Source: Dehalococcoidia bacterium
GTDB taxonomy: Bacteria; Chloroflexota; Dehalococcoidia; UBA2979
Direction: 5' to 3'
Length of the DNA: 64,000 nucleotides
Assembly (NCBI GenBank): GCA_009379925.1
Contig: WHSU01000007.1
Span: 1 to 64,000, forward strand
The first letter of the stretch is position 1. Each line of letters starts with the position of its first letter. Under the pieces are notes generated by a model that had not been told where the DNA came from, made no database searches, and worked only from the letters and a program-made list of their open reading frames with translations. Position numbers and translations under genes: made by a program. Below are positions 40,402 through 49,467 of the stretch, piece by piece.

Positions 40402-43122
40402 ATGACTCGCGCCGCCGTCGAGGCCCCCGGACGTTTGAAGTACGTGAAGGTCGCCGTGAACTCCGGGCGGCTCACCTACCTCACGTTCTCCTACGCCGTC
40501 CCCGCCGACCGCGAGATCGCGCCCGGCGAGGTGGTCCATGCGCCGTTCGGCGCCCGCACGCTGCAGGGCGTCGTCGTGGACGGGCCGTTCGACACGCCGG
40601 GCTACGACCCGGACGAGGTGCGCCCGCTGGAGCCGGTCGTCGAGGGCGCCCCGCGCATCTCGCCGCCCCGCATGGCGCTGGCCCGGTGGCTCCAGGACTA
40701 CTACCTGGCCCCGCCGTGGGAGGCGCACGCGCTCTTCTTGCCGCCCGGTGCGGGCGAGCGCCCCGAGACGACCCTGGTGCGCGCCGATATCGACGGGCCG
40801 CCGGAGGCGCTCTCGGACACGCAGCAGGCGGTCTACCAGGCGCTCGGCGACGAGCCGGTGGAGCTGGGCGAGCTGAAGCGCACTGTCCACGACGAGGTGC
40901 CGGCGCGCCGGTTCGACGCGGCGCTCACCGCGCTGGTGCGCCGCGGGCTGGTGGAGCGGCACTATGCGCTCGCCCGCCCTCGGGGCCGCGCGCGCATGGC
41001 GGAGGTCGTCCGCCTGGGCGTGTCGGGCGAGCGTGCCCGCGAGTTCGCCGACGGCATCGAGGGACGCCGCACCTCGCGTCGGGCGCGGGCGATCCGCGCC
41101 CTGGTCGCGGCCGGCGGTGGTCCGCTGCCCTTCGCGACGCTGGCGAAGGAGGCGCGCGGCGCCCCGGCCGTCGAGACACTGATCGCCGAGGGCGTCCTCA
41201 CTCGCATCGAGGACGAAGTCCGTCTCGCCATCGAGGGGAACGAACTGGCACGGCTCCTGCGCGTCCTCTCACGCAGTCAGGCGGATCAGGCCGCCGCCAC
41301 GCTGCTCGAGCGGCTGGCGGCGATGGAGGAGGAGGGCGCGGCGCCCGTGCTGCCGGCGCGCGGGCTCGCGCGCGAGGTCGGGCAGGGGGCCCGCGAAGCG
41401 GTTCGCCGGCTGGAGGCGGGCGGCTTCGTCGCCGTCGAGGAGGTGTTGGAGCGCCGCGACCCCCTGCGCCACCTCACCGTGGTGCGCCGCCCGAGCGTCG
41501 AGTTGATCGCCGACCAGCGTGTCGCGGCGGCCGCTATCCGCGCCGCGGTGGACGGGCACGACGGCTCCGGCTTCGTGCTGCAGGGCGTCACCGGCAGCGG
41601 TAAAACCGAGGTGTACCTGGATGCCCTCCAGCATGCGGTGGACGGCGGACGGCGCGGCATCGTGCTGGTGCCAGAGATCGCGCTCACGCCGCAGACGGTG
41701 CGGCGCTTCGCGGAGCGCTTCCCCGGCCGCGTGGGCGTGCTCCACTCGGGATTGACGCTCGGCGAGGCCTACGACGAGTGGCACGAGATCGCGCGCGGCG
41801 CCTACGACGTGGTGATCGGCTCGCGCTCGGCGGTCTTCGCACCGCAGCCGGACCTCGGGCTGATCGTGGTCGACGAAGCGCACGAGTGGACGTACAAGCA
41901 GAGTGACCCGGCGCCGCGCTACGACGCCCGTCGCGTGGCGACCGAACTCGCGCGCCAGAGCGGGGCGGCGCTCGTCTTTGGCTCCGCCACACCGGATGTC
42001 GAGCGGTGGTACGCGGCCACCGAGGAGGTCGGCGACCTGACACGCCTCGACCTTCCGCGCCGGATCCGGCCGGTGCCGCAGCCGGACGGCACCACGCGCC
42101 TGTGGCCCGTCGACGACCTGCCCCAGGTGGACGTGATCGACATGCGCGGGTCGCACCAGCTGTTCTCCAACGACCTCGTGATGGCGCTGGGCGAGGTGCT
42201 GGACCGTGACGAGCAGGCGATCCTCTTCCTCAACCGTCGCGGTGTTGCGGGCTACCTGCTGTGCCCGCGTGGTCACTCGCCCACCTGCTCCGCGTGTGAC
42301 GTGTCTCTGGCGCTGCACGAGGGCAACCGGCTGATCTGCCACCAGTGTGGCCGCGGCCGCCGGCTACCGGCGCGCTGCGAGGAGTCGGCTTGCGGAATGC
42401 CGCTGCGGCAGGTGAGCGCCGGAACGCAACGTGTGGAGCGGGAGGTGCGTCTCTACTACCCCACCGCCCGCGTCGTGCGCTGGGACCGGGACACCGCCCG
42501 CACGGCGGAGCAGCACGAGGCCATCCTCGGGCAGTTCGTACGCCAGGAAGCGGACGTGCTGGTGGGCACACAGATGGTGGCGAAGGGGCTCGACCTGCCG
42601 ATGGTGACTCTGGTTGGCGTGGTGCTGGCGGACTACACGCTGCGCGAAGGCGACTTCCGTTCGCGGGAGCGGGGCTTCCAGCTGCTGGTGCAGGTGGCCG
42701 GCCGCGCCGGACGCGCCGACCGGCACGGTCGCGTGCTGGTGCAGACCCTGCAGCCGGAGGCGCCGGCCATCATCGCGGCCGCGGCGCACGACGTGGACCG
42801 CTTCTACGAGGAGGAGCTGGCGTGGCGCGCCGACCACGGCTACCCGCCGTTCCGCAACCTTGTCCGCCTGGTGTTCAGCCACACCAACGGCGCCTATGCC
42901 ATCGAGGAAGCGAGCCGCATGGCCGAGGAACTGCGGGCGCTGGCGGCCGGACTCCCCGACATCGAGGTGCGAGGTCCGACGCCTCCGCAGGTTGCCCGGG
43001 TGCGGGGCCGCCATCGCTGGTCGATCTTGCTGCGCGGGGACGACCCTGCCTCGCTGGTGCGTTCCATGGACGAGCTGCCGCCCGGCTGGGTCGTGGATGT
43101 CGACCCGATGGTCGTGACGTAG
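40402..43122 (+). CDS. priA: primosomal replication protein N' (PriA helicase)
   Basis: A 906-residue restart helicase, larger than the usual 700-800 residues; the extra length is in an Arg/Ala-rich region before the helicase core. N-terminal 3'-binding domain (YLTFSYAVPAD...VVHAPFGARTLQGVV), Walker A GVTGSGKTEVY, the VDEAHEWTYKQ box, the LFLNRRGVAGY motif, a zinc domain with several Cys (CPRGHSPTCSACD...CHQCG), and VGTQMVAKGLDLPMVTLVGV. It reloads DnaB at stalled forks. Confidence 0.93.
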   Translation: MTRAAVEAPGRLKYVKVAVNSGRLTYLTFSYAVPADREIAPGEVVHAPFGARTLQGVVVDGPFDTPGYDPDEVRPLEPVVEGAPRISPPRMALARWLQDYYLAPPWEAHALFLPPGAGERPETTLVRADIDGPPEALSDTQQAVYQALGDEPVELGELKRTVHDEVPARRFDAALTALVRRGLVERHYALARPRGRARMAEVVRLGVSGERAREFADGIEGRRTSRRARAIRALVAAGGGPLPFATLAKEARGAPAVETLIAEGVLTRIEDEVRLAIEGNELARLLRVLSRSQADQAAATLLERLAAMEEEGAAPVLPARGLAREVGQGAREAVRRLEAGGFVAVEEVLERRDPLRHLTVVRRPSVELIADQRVAAAAIRAAVDGHDGSGFVLQGVTGSGKTEVYLDALQHAVDGGRRGIVLVPEIALTPQTVRRFAERFPGRVGVLHSGLTLGEAYDEWHEIARGAYDVVIGSRSAVFAPQPDLGLIVVDEAHEWTYKQSDPAPRYDARRVATELARQSGAALVFGSATPDVERWYAATEEVGDLTRLDLPRRIRPVPQPDGTTRLWPVDDLPQVDVIDMRGSHQLFSNDLVMALGEVLDRDEQAILFLNRRGVAGYLLCPRGHSPTCSACDVSLALHEGNRLICHQCGRGRRLPARCEESACGMPLRQVSAGTQRVEREVRLYYPTARVVRWDRDTARTAEQHEAILGQFVRQEADVLVGTQMVAKGLDLPMVTLVGVVLADYTLREGDFRSRERGFQLLVQVAGRAGRADRHGRVLVQTLQPEAPAIIAAAAHDVDRFYEEELAWRADHGYPPFRNLVRLVFSHTNGAYAIEEASRMAEELRALAAGLPDIEVRGPTPPQVARVRGRHRWSILLRGDDPASLVRSMDELPPGWVVDVDPMVVT

Positions 43123-43244
43123 GGCCACGGACACCCCTCGATCGCTCCCCACGGGGAAGGACGGCGGGGCGTTCCGGTGGCGCAGACGCTGAGTGCATCG
43201 TTCGTTACACTCGACCAGATGCCGGACGATTTTAGGCGGGTCAC

Positions 43245-43781
43245 GTGACCATCCGCCCTATCCGCTATCTCGGTGACCCCGTGCTCCGCCGTCCCTCGAA
43301 GAGGGTGCGTCGGGTCGACGACTCGATACGCCGCCTGATCGCGGACATGACGGAGTCGATGGTGGCAGCGCAGGGCGTAGGTATTGCCGCGCCGCAAATC
43401 GGCGTCGGGCTACGCATCGTGGTGATCGGGATGCCGGACGACGAGCCGTTCGCGCTCATCAATCCGGAGGTCATCAAGCGCTCGGGCGAACGCCGCCTGG
43501 ACGAGGGCTGCCTCTCCGTCCCCGGCTACCGGGGGAACCTCACCCGCTCGGTCAGCGTCGTGGTCAAGGCGCTCGACGACCAGGGGCGAGAGATCCGCAT
43601 CAAGGGGGAGGACGACCTGCTGGCGCAGGCGTTGGAGCATGAGGTCGACCACGTGAACGGCACGCTGTACGTGGACCGGCTCGACTCCCGGGACGACCTG
43701 GTCAAGATCGAAGCGGCCGAGCCCGACCGCGCTCAGCCGGCCCGCGAGACGGCCGACGTGGCCGGGGAGGGACTGGACTGA
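43245..43781 (+). CDS. def: peptide deformylase
   Basis: A 178-residue metalloenzyme removing N-formyl from nascent proteins. All three motifs are present: GVGIAAPQIG, EGCLSVPG with the metal Cys, and HEVDHVNG with the two His and catalytic Glu. GTG start at 43245 with AGGCGGG upstream; a TACACT box lies at 43206. TGA of this gene overlaps the yajC ATG (TGATG). Confidence 0.94.
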   Translation: MTIRPIRYLGDPVLRRPSKRVRRVDDSIRRLIADMTESMVAAQGVGIAAPQIGVGLRIVVIGMPDDEPFALINPEVIKRSGERRLDEGCLSVPGYRGNLTRSVSVVVKALDDQGREIRIKGEDDLLAQALEHEVDHVNGTLYVDRLDSRDDLVKIEAAEPDRAQPARETADVAGEGLD

Positions 43782-44107
43782 TGGAAGTCGTCGTCCTCCC
43801 GCTGATCATCGTGTTCCTCTTCTACTTCATCCTGCTACGGCCGGTGATCGACCAGCAGAAGAAGCATCGCAGCGACATCTCTTCGCTGGAGATCGGTGAT
43901 GAGGTACTGACCACCGGCGGCTTCTTCGCCACCGTGTCCGAGATCAACACGACCGAGGAGGGCCCGGTGGAGATCGCGCTCGAAGCCGCGCCGGGCGTCG
44001 TGCTCCGTGGCACCTCGCTGGCCGTCCAGCAGGTGGTGACTCGCGCCGCCGACCGGACGCCGGCCGGCGCTTCCGAGGCGGCGGCCGGCCGCTCGGAGGA
44101 GACGTAG
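43781..44107 (+). CDS. yajC: preprotein translocase subunit YajC
   Basis: A 108-residue protein with one N-terminal membrane helix (VVVLPLIIVFLFYFILLRPV), then the cytosolic KKHRSDISSLEIGDEVLTTGGFFATV domain. It joins the SecDF complex. The stop overlaps the secD GTG by one base. Confidence 0.92.
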   Translation: MEVVVLPLIIVFLFYFILLRPVIDQQKKHRSDISSLEIGDEVLTTGGFFATVSEINTTEEGPVEIALEAAPGVVLRGTSLAVQQVVTRAADRTPAGASEAAAGRSEET

Positions 44108-45540
44108 TGCGCTGGTTGGGGCGCGCCCTGCCGCTCCTTGGTGTCGCGGCGCTCACCCTCGCCGCCCTCTACGTGGTGTGGCCCGCGGAGCCGGACCGCT
44201 TCCTCCCCAGCGGGATCCCGTGGCCGGAGGGCCGCGGTGTGGACATCGGCGACTTCGAGCGCCGTGAAATGCGCCTGGGGCTCGACCTGCAGGGCGGCAC
44301 ACGCCTGCTCCTCGGCGCCGCAGTCCGCGAGGGCTCCGAGGGCAACGTTGGCGACGCGATGGACGGGACGATCAGCGTGCTCCGCCGCCGTGTCGACTCG
44401 ACCGGGGTCGCGGAAGCCGAGATCACGCGCCAGGGCGAGTCCAACATCTCCGTCCAGCTCCCCGGACTCACGCCGGAAGAGGCGCGGGCGCTCCTCGGAC
44501 GCACGGCGCTGCTCCGCTTCTGTGAGCCGGCGACCTCTCGCGTGGCGGAGGTGGGCGCCTGTGACGAGCAGGGTCAGTGGCAACAGGCCACGGGCATCAT
44601 CGATGGCCGCCAGCTCGCGTTGACCGGTGAGTACCTGCGTCCGAACTCGTACGTCGCGTCCGACCAGATCGGGAACCCTGCGGTGGCCTTCGAGCTACAG
44701 GGCCAGGGCTCCGAGCTGATGCGCCAGGTCACCACCCGACTCGTCGGACAGCAGATGGCCATCTTCCTGGACCAGGAACTGCTGTCCGCGCCCGTGGTGC
44801 AGAGCGTGATCAGCGACCGCGGGCAGATCGCGCCGATCAGCCTGGACCGCGCACAGCAACTGGTGGTGCAACTGAACTCCGGTGCGCTGCCGCTCGAACT
44901 GACCGTCCTCCAGGAGCAGACCGTGGACGCCACGCTGGGCGAGGACTCGGTACAGCGCTCGGTCTTGGCCGGTGAGATCGGCCTGTTGCTGGTGGTGCTG
45001 TTCATGGTGCTGTACTACCGGCTGCCGGGCGTCCTCGCGTCGGTCGCGCTGGTGAACTACGCCCTCCTGACGCTCGCGGTGTTCAAGTTGATCCCGGTCA
45101 CGCTCACGCTCGCCGGCATCGGCGCGTTCGTGCTCTCCGTCGGCATGGCGGTGGATGCGAACATCCTGGTGTTCGAGCGGATGAAGGAAGAGCTGCGTGC
45201 GGGCCGCTCCTACGCGGCGGCCATCGATGCGGGCTTCGCGCGTGCTTGGCCGTCCATCCGCGATTCGAACGTGACGACGCTGATCACCACGGGCATCCTC
45301 TACATGCTGGGCGGTGGAATCTCCTTGCCGGGTGTCGGCAGCTTCGATGCGCCGCTGGTGCAGGGCTTCGCCCTCACGCTTGGCTTCGGCGTGCTGATCT
45401 CGATGTTCTCCGCCATTGTGGTGACGCGGACGTTCCTGCGCGCGCTCGTCGGTACACCGATCGCGCGGCGGCATGACTGGATAGCGGCGGACCTGGCCCC
45501 TCCACCACGGCGGCCGGTGGAGGAGGGAGCCGAGGTATGA
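44107..45540 (+). CDS. secD: protein translocase subunit SecD
   Basis: A 477-residue RND-family motor that uses the proton gradient to pull substrates across. One N-terminal helix, a P1 head beginning with LGLDLQGGTRLLL, and a five-helix C-terminal bundle with GEIGLLLVVLFMVLYYRLPG and AVDANILVFERMKEELRAGRS. GTG start at 44107. Overlaps secF by ATGA. Confidence 0.94.
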   Translation: MRWLGRALPLLGVAALTLAALYVVWPAEPDRFLPSGIPWPEGRGVDIGDFERREMRLGLDLQGGTRLLLGAAVREGSEGNVGDAMDGTISVLRRRVDSTGVAEAEITRQGESNISVQLPGLTPEEARALLGRTALLRFCEPATSRVAEVGACDEQGQWQQATGIIDGRQLALTGEYLRPNSYVASDQIGNPAVAFELQGQGSELMRQVTTRLVGQQMAIFLDQELLSAPVVQSVISDRGQIAPISLDRAQQLVVQLNSGALPLELTVLQEQTVDATLGEDSVQRSVLAGEIGLLLVVLFMVLYYRLPGVLASVALVNYALLTLAVFKLIPVTLTLAGIGAFVLSVGMAVDANILVFERMKEELRAGRSYAAAIDAGFARAWPSIRDSNVTTLITTGILYMLGGGISLPGVGSFDAPLVQGFALTLGFGVLISMFSAIVVTRTFLRALVGTPIARRHDWIAADLAPPPRRPVEEGAEV

Positions 45541-46820
45541 CGCTCGACCTCGTCGGCCCTCGACGCTGGTTCTTCCTGGCCAGCGCCATCATCGTGCTGC
45601 TGTCGCTCGTGATGCTCGCCGTCTTCGGCCTGCGCCCCGGCATCGAGTTCACGTCCGGCTCGACCATGCTCGTGCAGTTCAACGGCGGCGTGGACCAGAC
45701 GGAGCTGCGGTCGCTCTACGCCGGCCTCGGCCATTCCGAGGCGCGCGTGCAGTCCACCGGGCAGAACCAGTACCTGATCCGCACCAGCGAGCTGGAGGTG
45801 CCGCCGGGTTCGTTCACGGAGGTCGCTCCGGAGGCGGAGACGGACTTCCAGCCGGTGGGCCCGCAGCCGCTGGAGGAACTGGGCACGCTCACCATCGGTG
45901 CGGAGAGCGCGACCGACGAGGTGTTGCTGAGGCAGCCCTTCCAGGACGACCCGTGCAACTTCGGCGCGGGCGCGGGCACGCTACCGGCCGGCACGGAGGC
46001 GAGCGTCGTCGCCACCTACACGCAATGTGGCGAAGGCGATGACCTGGTCTACCAGGTGGCCAGCGGGGACGCCCTCGGCCTGGTCCGCGCCGCCGACACC
46101 CGCGATTTCGTACCCGTAGAGGAGCCCGAGGCGCCGGCGGTCGACCAGGGTGAGAAGACGCTGATCGAGAATGCCCTGCGGGAGCGGTTTGGCGAATTCG
46201 AGGTGTTGGAGTTCGCCTCGGTCTCCGCGGTCGTCTCTGAGGTCGCGGTACGCAACGCCGCGATCGCCGTGGTGATCGCGGGCCTGTTCATCATGGGCTA
46301 CGTCGCGTTCGCCTTCGCGACCGTCCCGAAGCCGTTCCGCTATGCGACGTGCGCCATCGTCGCGACGGTGCACGACGTGGTGGTGGTGCTGGGCGCATTC
46401 GCGCTCTTCGGGCAGGTCTTCGGCATGGAGATCAACCTGATGTTCGTGACGGCCCTGCTCACCGTGATCGGCTTCTCGGTACACGACACGATCGTGACAT
46501 TCGACCGCATCCGAGAGAACACGCGCCTCCAGCCGAACGCGCCGGTCGGGGATAACGTGAACGCCGCGCTGGTGCAGACGCTAACGAGGTCGCTCAACAC
46601 CTCGACTACGCTCCTGCTGACCGTGGTGGCGATGATTCTGCTCGGTGGTGTGACGATCCGGGAGTTCCTGCTCGTCATCATCGTCGGGGTCGTGGCCGGT
46701 GTGTACTCGAGCGTCGCCATTGCGGCGCAAATGCTCGTCTCGTGGGAAGAGGGTGACTTCGACCGCTGGTTCCGCCGCGGCCGTCGGCGCAGCAGCGAGG
46801 CAGGCCAGGTCACGAGCTGA
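45537..46820 (+). CDS. secF: protein translocase subunit SecF
   Basis: A 427-residue partner of SecD. The first helix and RPGIEFTSGSTMLVQF are typical. The extracytoplasmic loop (about residues 35-235) is larger than usual and Glu/Pro-rich with two Cys. The C-terminal bundle has VHDVVVVLGAFALFG, FSVHDTIVTFDRIRENTR and TRSLNTSTTLLLTVVAMILLGG, all diagnostic. Confidence 0.94.
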   Translation: MTLDLVGPRRWFFLASAIIVLLSLVMLAVFGLRPGIEFTSGSTMLVQFNGGVDQTELRSLYAGLGHSEARVQSTGQNQYLIRTSELEVPPGSFTEVAPEAETDFQPVGPQPLEELGTLTIGAESATDEVLLRQPFQDDPCNFGAGAGTLPAGTEASVVATYTQCGEGDDLVYQVASGDALGLVRAADTRDFVPVEEPEAPAVDQGEKTLIENALRERFGEFEVLEFASVSAVVSEVAVRNAAIAVVIAGLFIMGYVAFAFATVPKPFRYATCAIVATVHDVVVVLGAFALFGQVFGMEINLMFVTALLTVIGFSVHDTIVTFDRIRENTRLQPNAPVGDNVNAALVQTLTRSLNTSTTLLLTVVAMILLGGVTIREFLLVIIVGVVAGVYSSVAIAAQMLVSWEEGDFDRWFRRGRRRSSEAGQVTS

Positions 46821-46853
46821 GCGGCGCCTCGTAGGCGGAACGGAGGGCACGCG

Positions 46854-47210
46854 ATGCCCAGCCCGATCGTCCAGTTTCACATCACCAGCGAAGACCCCAC
46901 GCGTACCCGTGCCTTCTTCGAGCAGGTCTTTGACTGGAAGATCGGCGACCCGGGGACACCGGCCGTGCCTATCGACCCGCAGGGCCCGGGGGACTTCGAC
47001 GTCAAGGGCGCGTTTCGGCAGGGACCCGAGGGCGCCCCGTCTGCCGTGACGCTGTTCTTCCGCGTCGCCGACCTCTGGGTGACGGTCGAGAAGGCCGAGT
47101 CGCTGGGCGCACGCGTGCTCGTGCCGATCCAGCAGCAAGGTGGCGCCGGTCCCCACTTCGCGATCGTGCGCACGCCCGAGGGGCAACCGCTCGGGATCGT
47201 GCAGGCGTAG
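46854..47210 (+). CDS. VOC superfamily (glyoxalase-like) protein
   Basis: A 118-residue protein, one beta-alpha-beta-beta-beta module pair: IVQFHITSEDPTRTRAFFEQVFDWKI at the start and ATPEGQPLGI-like FAIVRTPEGQPLGIV at the end. The family includes lyases and antibiotic-binding proteins. A GGAGGG site lies 7 nt upstream. Function unknown. Converges with selB. Confidence 0.82.
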   Translation: MPSPIVQFHITSEDPTRTRAFFEQVFDWKIGDPGTPAVPIDPQGPGDFDVKGAFRQGPEGAPSAVTLFFRVADLWVTVEKAESLGARVLVPIQQQGGAGPHFAIVRTPEGQPLGIVQA

Positions 47211-47255
47211 CACCGCCACCGGGAGCCCTCCGAGGCCGGCGCCCGCCGGACGAGG

Positions 47256-49133
47256 CTAGTCGGGCGTCTCCGCCAACCGTTGTCCCTCGCGACCGAGCAC
47301 GCGCCCCTCGCCCTGCCGCCGCGTGACCCCCTGGCGGTCGAGCGTCTCCAGGAAGGCCTGCGCCACCCGCCGGTTCGTGCCCAGCAGGTCCCGCGCCTCC
47401 GCCAGCGTCATCGAGGCGCCGTCCGGCAGCCGCTCGACGACCGCGCGACGCGCCTGCTGGAACGCGGCGACCTCCACCATCACGCCGTCCCCGAGGTCGA
47501 GGGCGACGCCGGCGCCCTCGAGGTGGGCGATTACCTCGGCGTCGACATCGAGGCGGGGCGACTGCATCCCGGCCGCCCGCAGAGCCTCAGTCGCCGCGTC
47601 GATGGCGCGCTGCTGCGCGGGCGGTGGCGCCGGCTGCCATCCGGCCTCCGCCACACCGTCGCCGCTGGAGGCGATCCCGGGCGCCAGGGCGTGGAGGAGG
47701 GCGGCGAACTCGCGTGGCGGAAGGCGCAAGCGGCTTCGTAGTTCCTCACGCGGCATCGCGAAGCGCAGCGGGTGCTCGTGGTGGTACGCGTCCAGCGCCC
47801 GTAGCGCCGCGGCCCGCGTGCGTTCGAGTCCGGCGGCGCTCACGTACAGCGGGTCGCCGGTCTCCGCGTCCAGGCGGTGGACGGCACCCTGTCCTACCAG
47901 ACTCTGGAGGGTCTCGGTGACCTCGGCTGCCTCGAGTTCGACCTCGGCGACAATCGAGGTGGCCACGCACGGCTCCATGCGTTCCAGGGCCGCGAGCAGG
48001 CGGCTCTCGGGCGTCCCGGCGGCGCGCTGCGCCATGCGCTCGCTCACCGAGGGGTCGGTGCGGCGGTGTCGTGGCGCGTTCACCTCCACCACGCGGCCAC
48101 CGGCCACCGTCTCGTCGGACACGCGCAGCACGAAGAGGTCGCCCGGGACGGCGGCCAGCGGCTCCGTCAGCACCAGCTGGCACCAGCCCTCCTCGCCCGC
48201 CGGTACCTCGGAGGCGCGCCCCATCACCCGGACGCGCGCCTGCACCTCGGCCGTCCCCAGGTGCAGGGCGACCCGCAGGTTGTGGCGCAACGGACGGTGC
48301 GAAAGCACGCGCACGCGCGCATCGAGGCTGCGCGCGGCCGCCATGCGACCGGGCGGCGCGAGCACCTGCCCCCGCCGCAGGTCCTCGATCGCGACCCCGG
48401 CAAGGTTGACGGCCACCCGCGTCCCCGGGAGGGCCTCTTCCACGGAGTGACGGTGCGTCTGCAGCCCTCGGATGCGGGCGGACGGCCCCTCCGGCGTTGC
48501 CTCCAGGGTGTCGCCGGACCGCAAGCGTCCATCCAGCAGCGTGCCGGTGACCACCGTGCCGAAGCCGGGCATCGTGAACACCCGGTCGATGCCGAGGCGT
48601 GGCCGGCCGATGTCGCTCGGCTCCGGCGCCGACTCGAGGGCCGCATCGAGCGCCGCTCGCAACTCGTCGAGGCCGGCGCCGGTGGCGCTGGAGACGCGCA
48701 CGACGGGCGCCGAGGCGAGGCTGGTGGCGGCGAGGGCGTCGCGCACCTCGTCCTCCATCAGGTCGACCCAGTCCCCCTCCACCAGGTCGCACTTGGTCAA
48801 CGCCACAATGCCGTGCGTCACCTCCAGCAGGTCGAGGATCTCCAGGTGCTCGCGCGTCTGCGGCATGATCCCCTCGTCGGCCGCGACCACGAGCAGCGCG
48901 AGGTCCACCGCGCCGATGCCCGCGAGCATGTGGCGCACGAAGCGGACGTGCCCCGGTACATCGACGATCGAGACCTCGCGGCCGGACGGGAGCGTGAGCC
49001 AGGCGAAGCCCAGCTCGATGGTGAGGCCGCGCTCGCGCTCCTCACGCAGGCGGTCAGGGTTGATGCCTGTCAGTGCGTGGATCAGCGACGACTTCCCGTG
49101 GTCGACGTGGCCCGCGGTGCCGATCACGAACAT
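47256..49133 (-). CDS. selB: selenocysteine-specific translation elongation factor SelB
   Basis: A 625-residue GTPase that delivers Sec-tRNA to UGA codons next to a SECIS. G1 is GTAGHVDHGKSSL, the effector loop is RERGLTIELGFAW, G3 is DVPGH, G4 is TKCD. The EF-Tu-like domains II and III follow, then an extended C-terminus of winged-helix modules ending LLGTNRRVAQAFLETLDRQGVTRRQ, which bind the SECIS RNA. This C-terminus separates SelB from EF-Tu and IF2. selA, selC and selD are not in the window. Its presence shows a Sec system and gives the machinery needed for the TGA in the CoA-transferase gene. Confidence 0.95.
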   Translation of the reverse strand: MFVIGTAGHVDHGKSSLIHALTGINPDRLREERERGLTIELGFAWLTLPSGREVSIVDVPGHVRFVRHMLAGIGAVDLALLVVAADEGIMPQTREHLEILDLLEVTHGIVALTKCDLVEGDWVDLMEDEVRDALAATSLASAPVVRVSSATGAGLDELRAALDAALESAPEPSDIGRPRLGIDRVFTMPGFGTVVTGTLLDGRLRSGDTLEATPEGPSARIRGLQTHRHSVEEALPGTRVAVNLAGVAIEDLRRGQVLAPPGRMAAARSLDARVRVLSHRPLRHNLRVALHLGTAEVQARVRVMGRASEVPAGEEGWCQLVLTEPLAAVPGDLFVLRVSDETVAGGRVVEVNAPRHRRTDPSVSERMAQRAAGTPESRLLAALERMEPCVATSIVAEVELEAAEVTETLQSLVGQGAVHRLDAETGDPLYVSAAGLERTRAAALRALDAYHHEHPLRFAMPREELRSRLRLPPREFAALLHALAPGIASSGDGVAEAGWQPAPPPAQQRAIDAATEALRAAGMQSPRLDVDAEVIAHLEGAGVALDLGDGVMVEVAAFQQARRAVVERLPDGASMTLAEARDLLGTNRRVAQAFLETLDRQGVTRRQGEGRVLGREGQRLAETPD

Positions 49134-49186
49134 GCGCGCGTCCTCATCCGGCCCTCACCCACGCGGAGGATGGGTCAGCAGGAGCA

Positions 49187-49465
49187 CTAGTCGAGCGTGC
49201 GAGCGGCCTCGAGGGTGGGACGCCCGCACGCCGGGCACTGCTCCGGCAGCGCGTCCCGCGGCACGATCTCGCGGGACCCGGAGACGCCGACCCAGATGTC
49301 GTCCCGCAGGCGCACGCCGAGGTCGGGCTGACCCTTGGGACCGGACGTGGAGGGGCGCATCTCCTCGGCCACGCGGCGCGCGATCTCCTCGTCGGACATC
49401 GGGGCGTCGATGCGGACCAGGACTTCACGCCCGCAGTGGGCGCAGCGATAGACCTGGACCGCCAT
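49187..49465 (-). CDS. small zinc-ribbon protein
   Basis: A 92-residue protein with an N-terminal CAHC and C-terminal CPAC (residues about 8-11 and 76-79), which together would form a Cys4 zinc site. The middle contains an acidic helix (SDEEIARRVAEEMR). No family recognised. It sits between hemW (2 nt upstream) and selB (53 nt downstream) in the same direction, so it may share their transcript. Confidence 0.6.
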   Translation of the reverse strand: MAVQVYRCAHCGREVLVRIDAPMSDEEIARRVAEEMRPSTSGPKGQPDLGVRLRDDIWVGVSGSREIVPRDALPEQCPACGRPTLEAARTLD

Positions 49466-49467
49466 CG

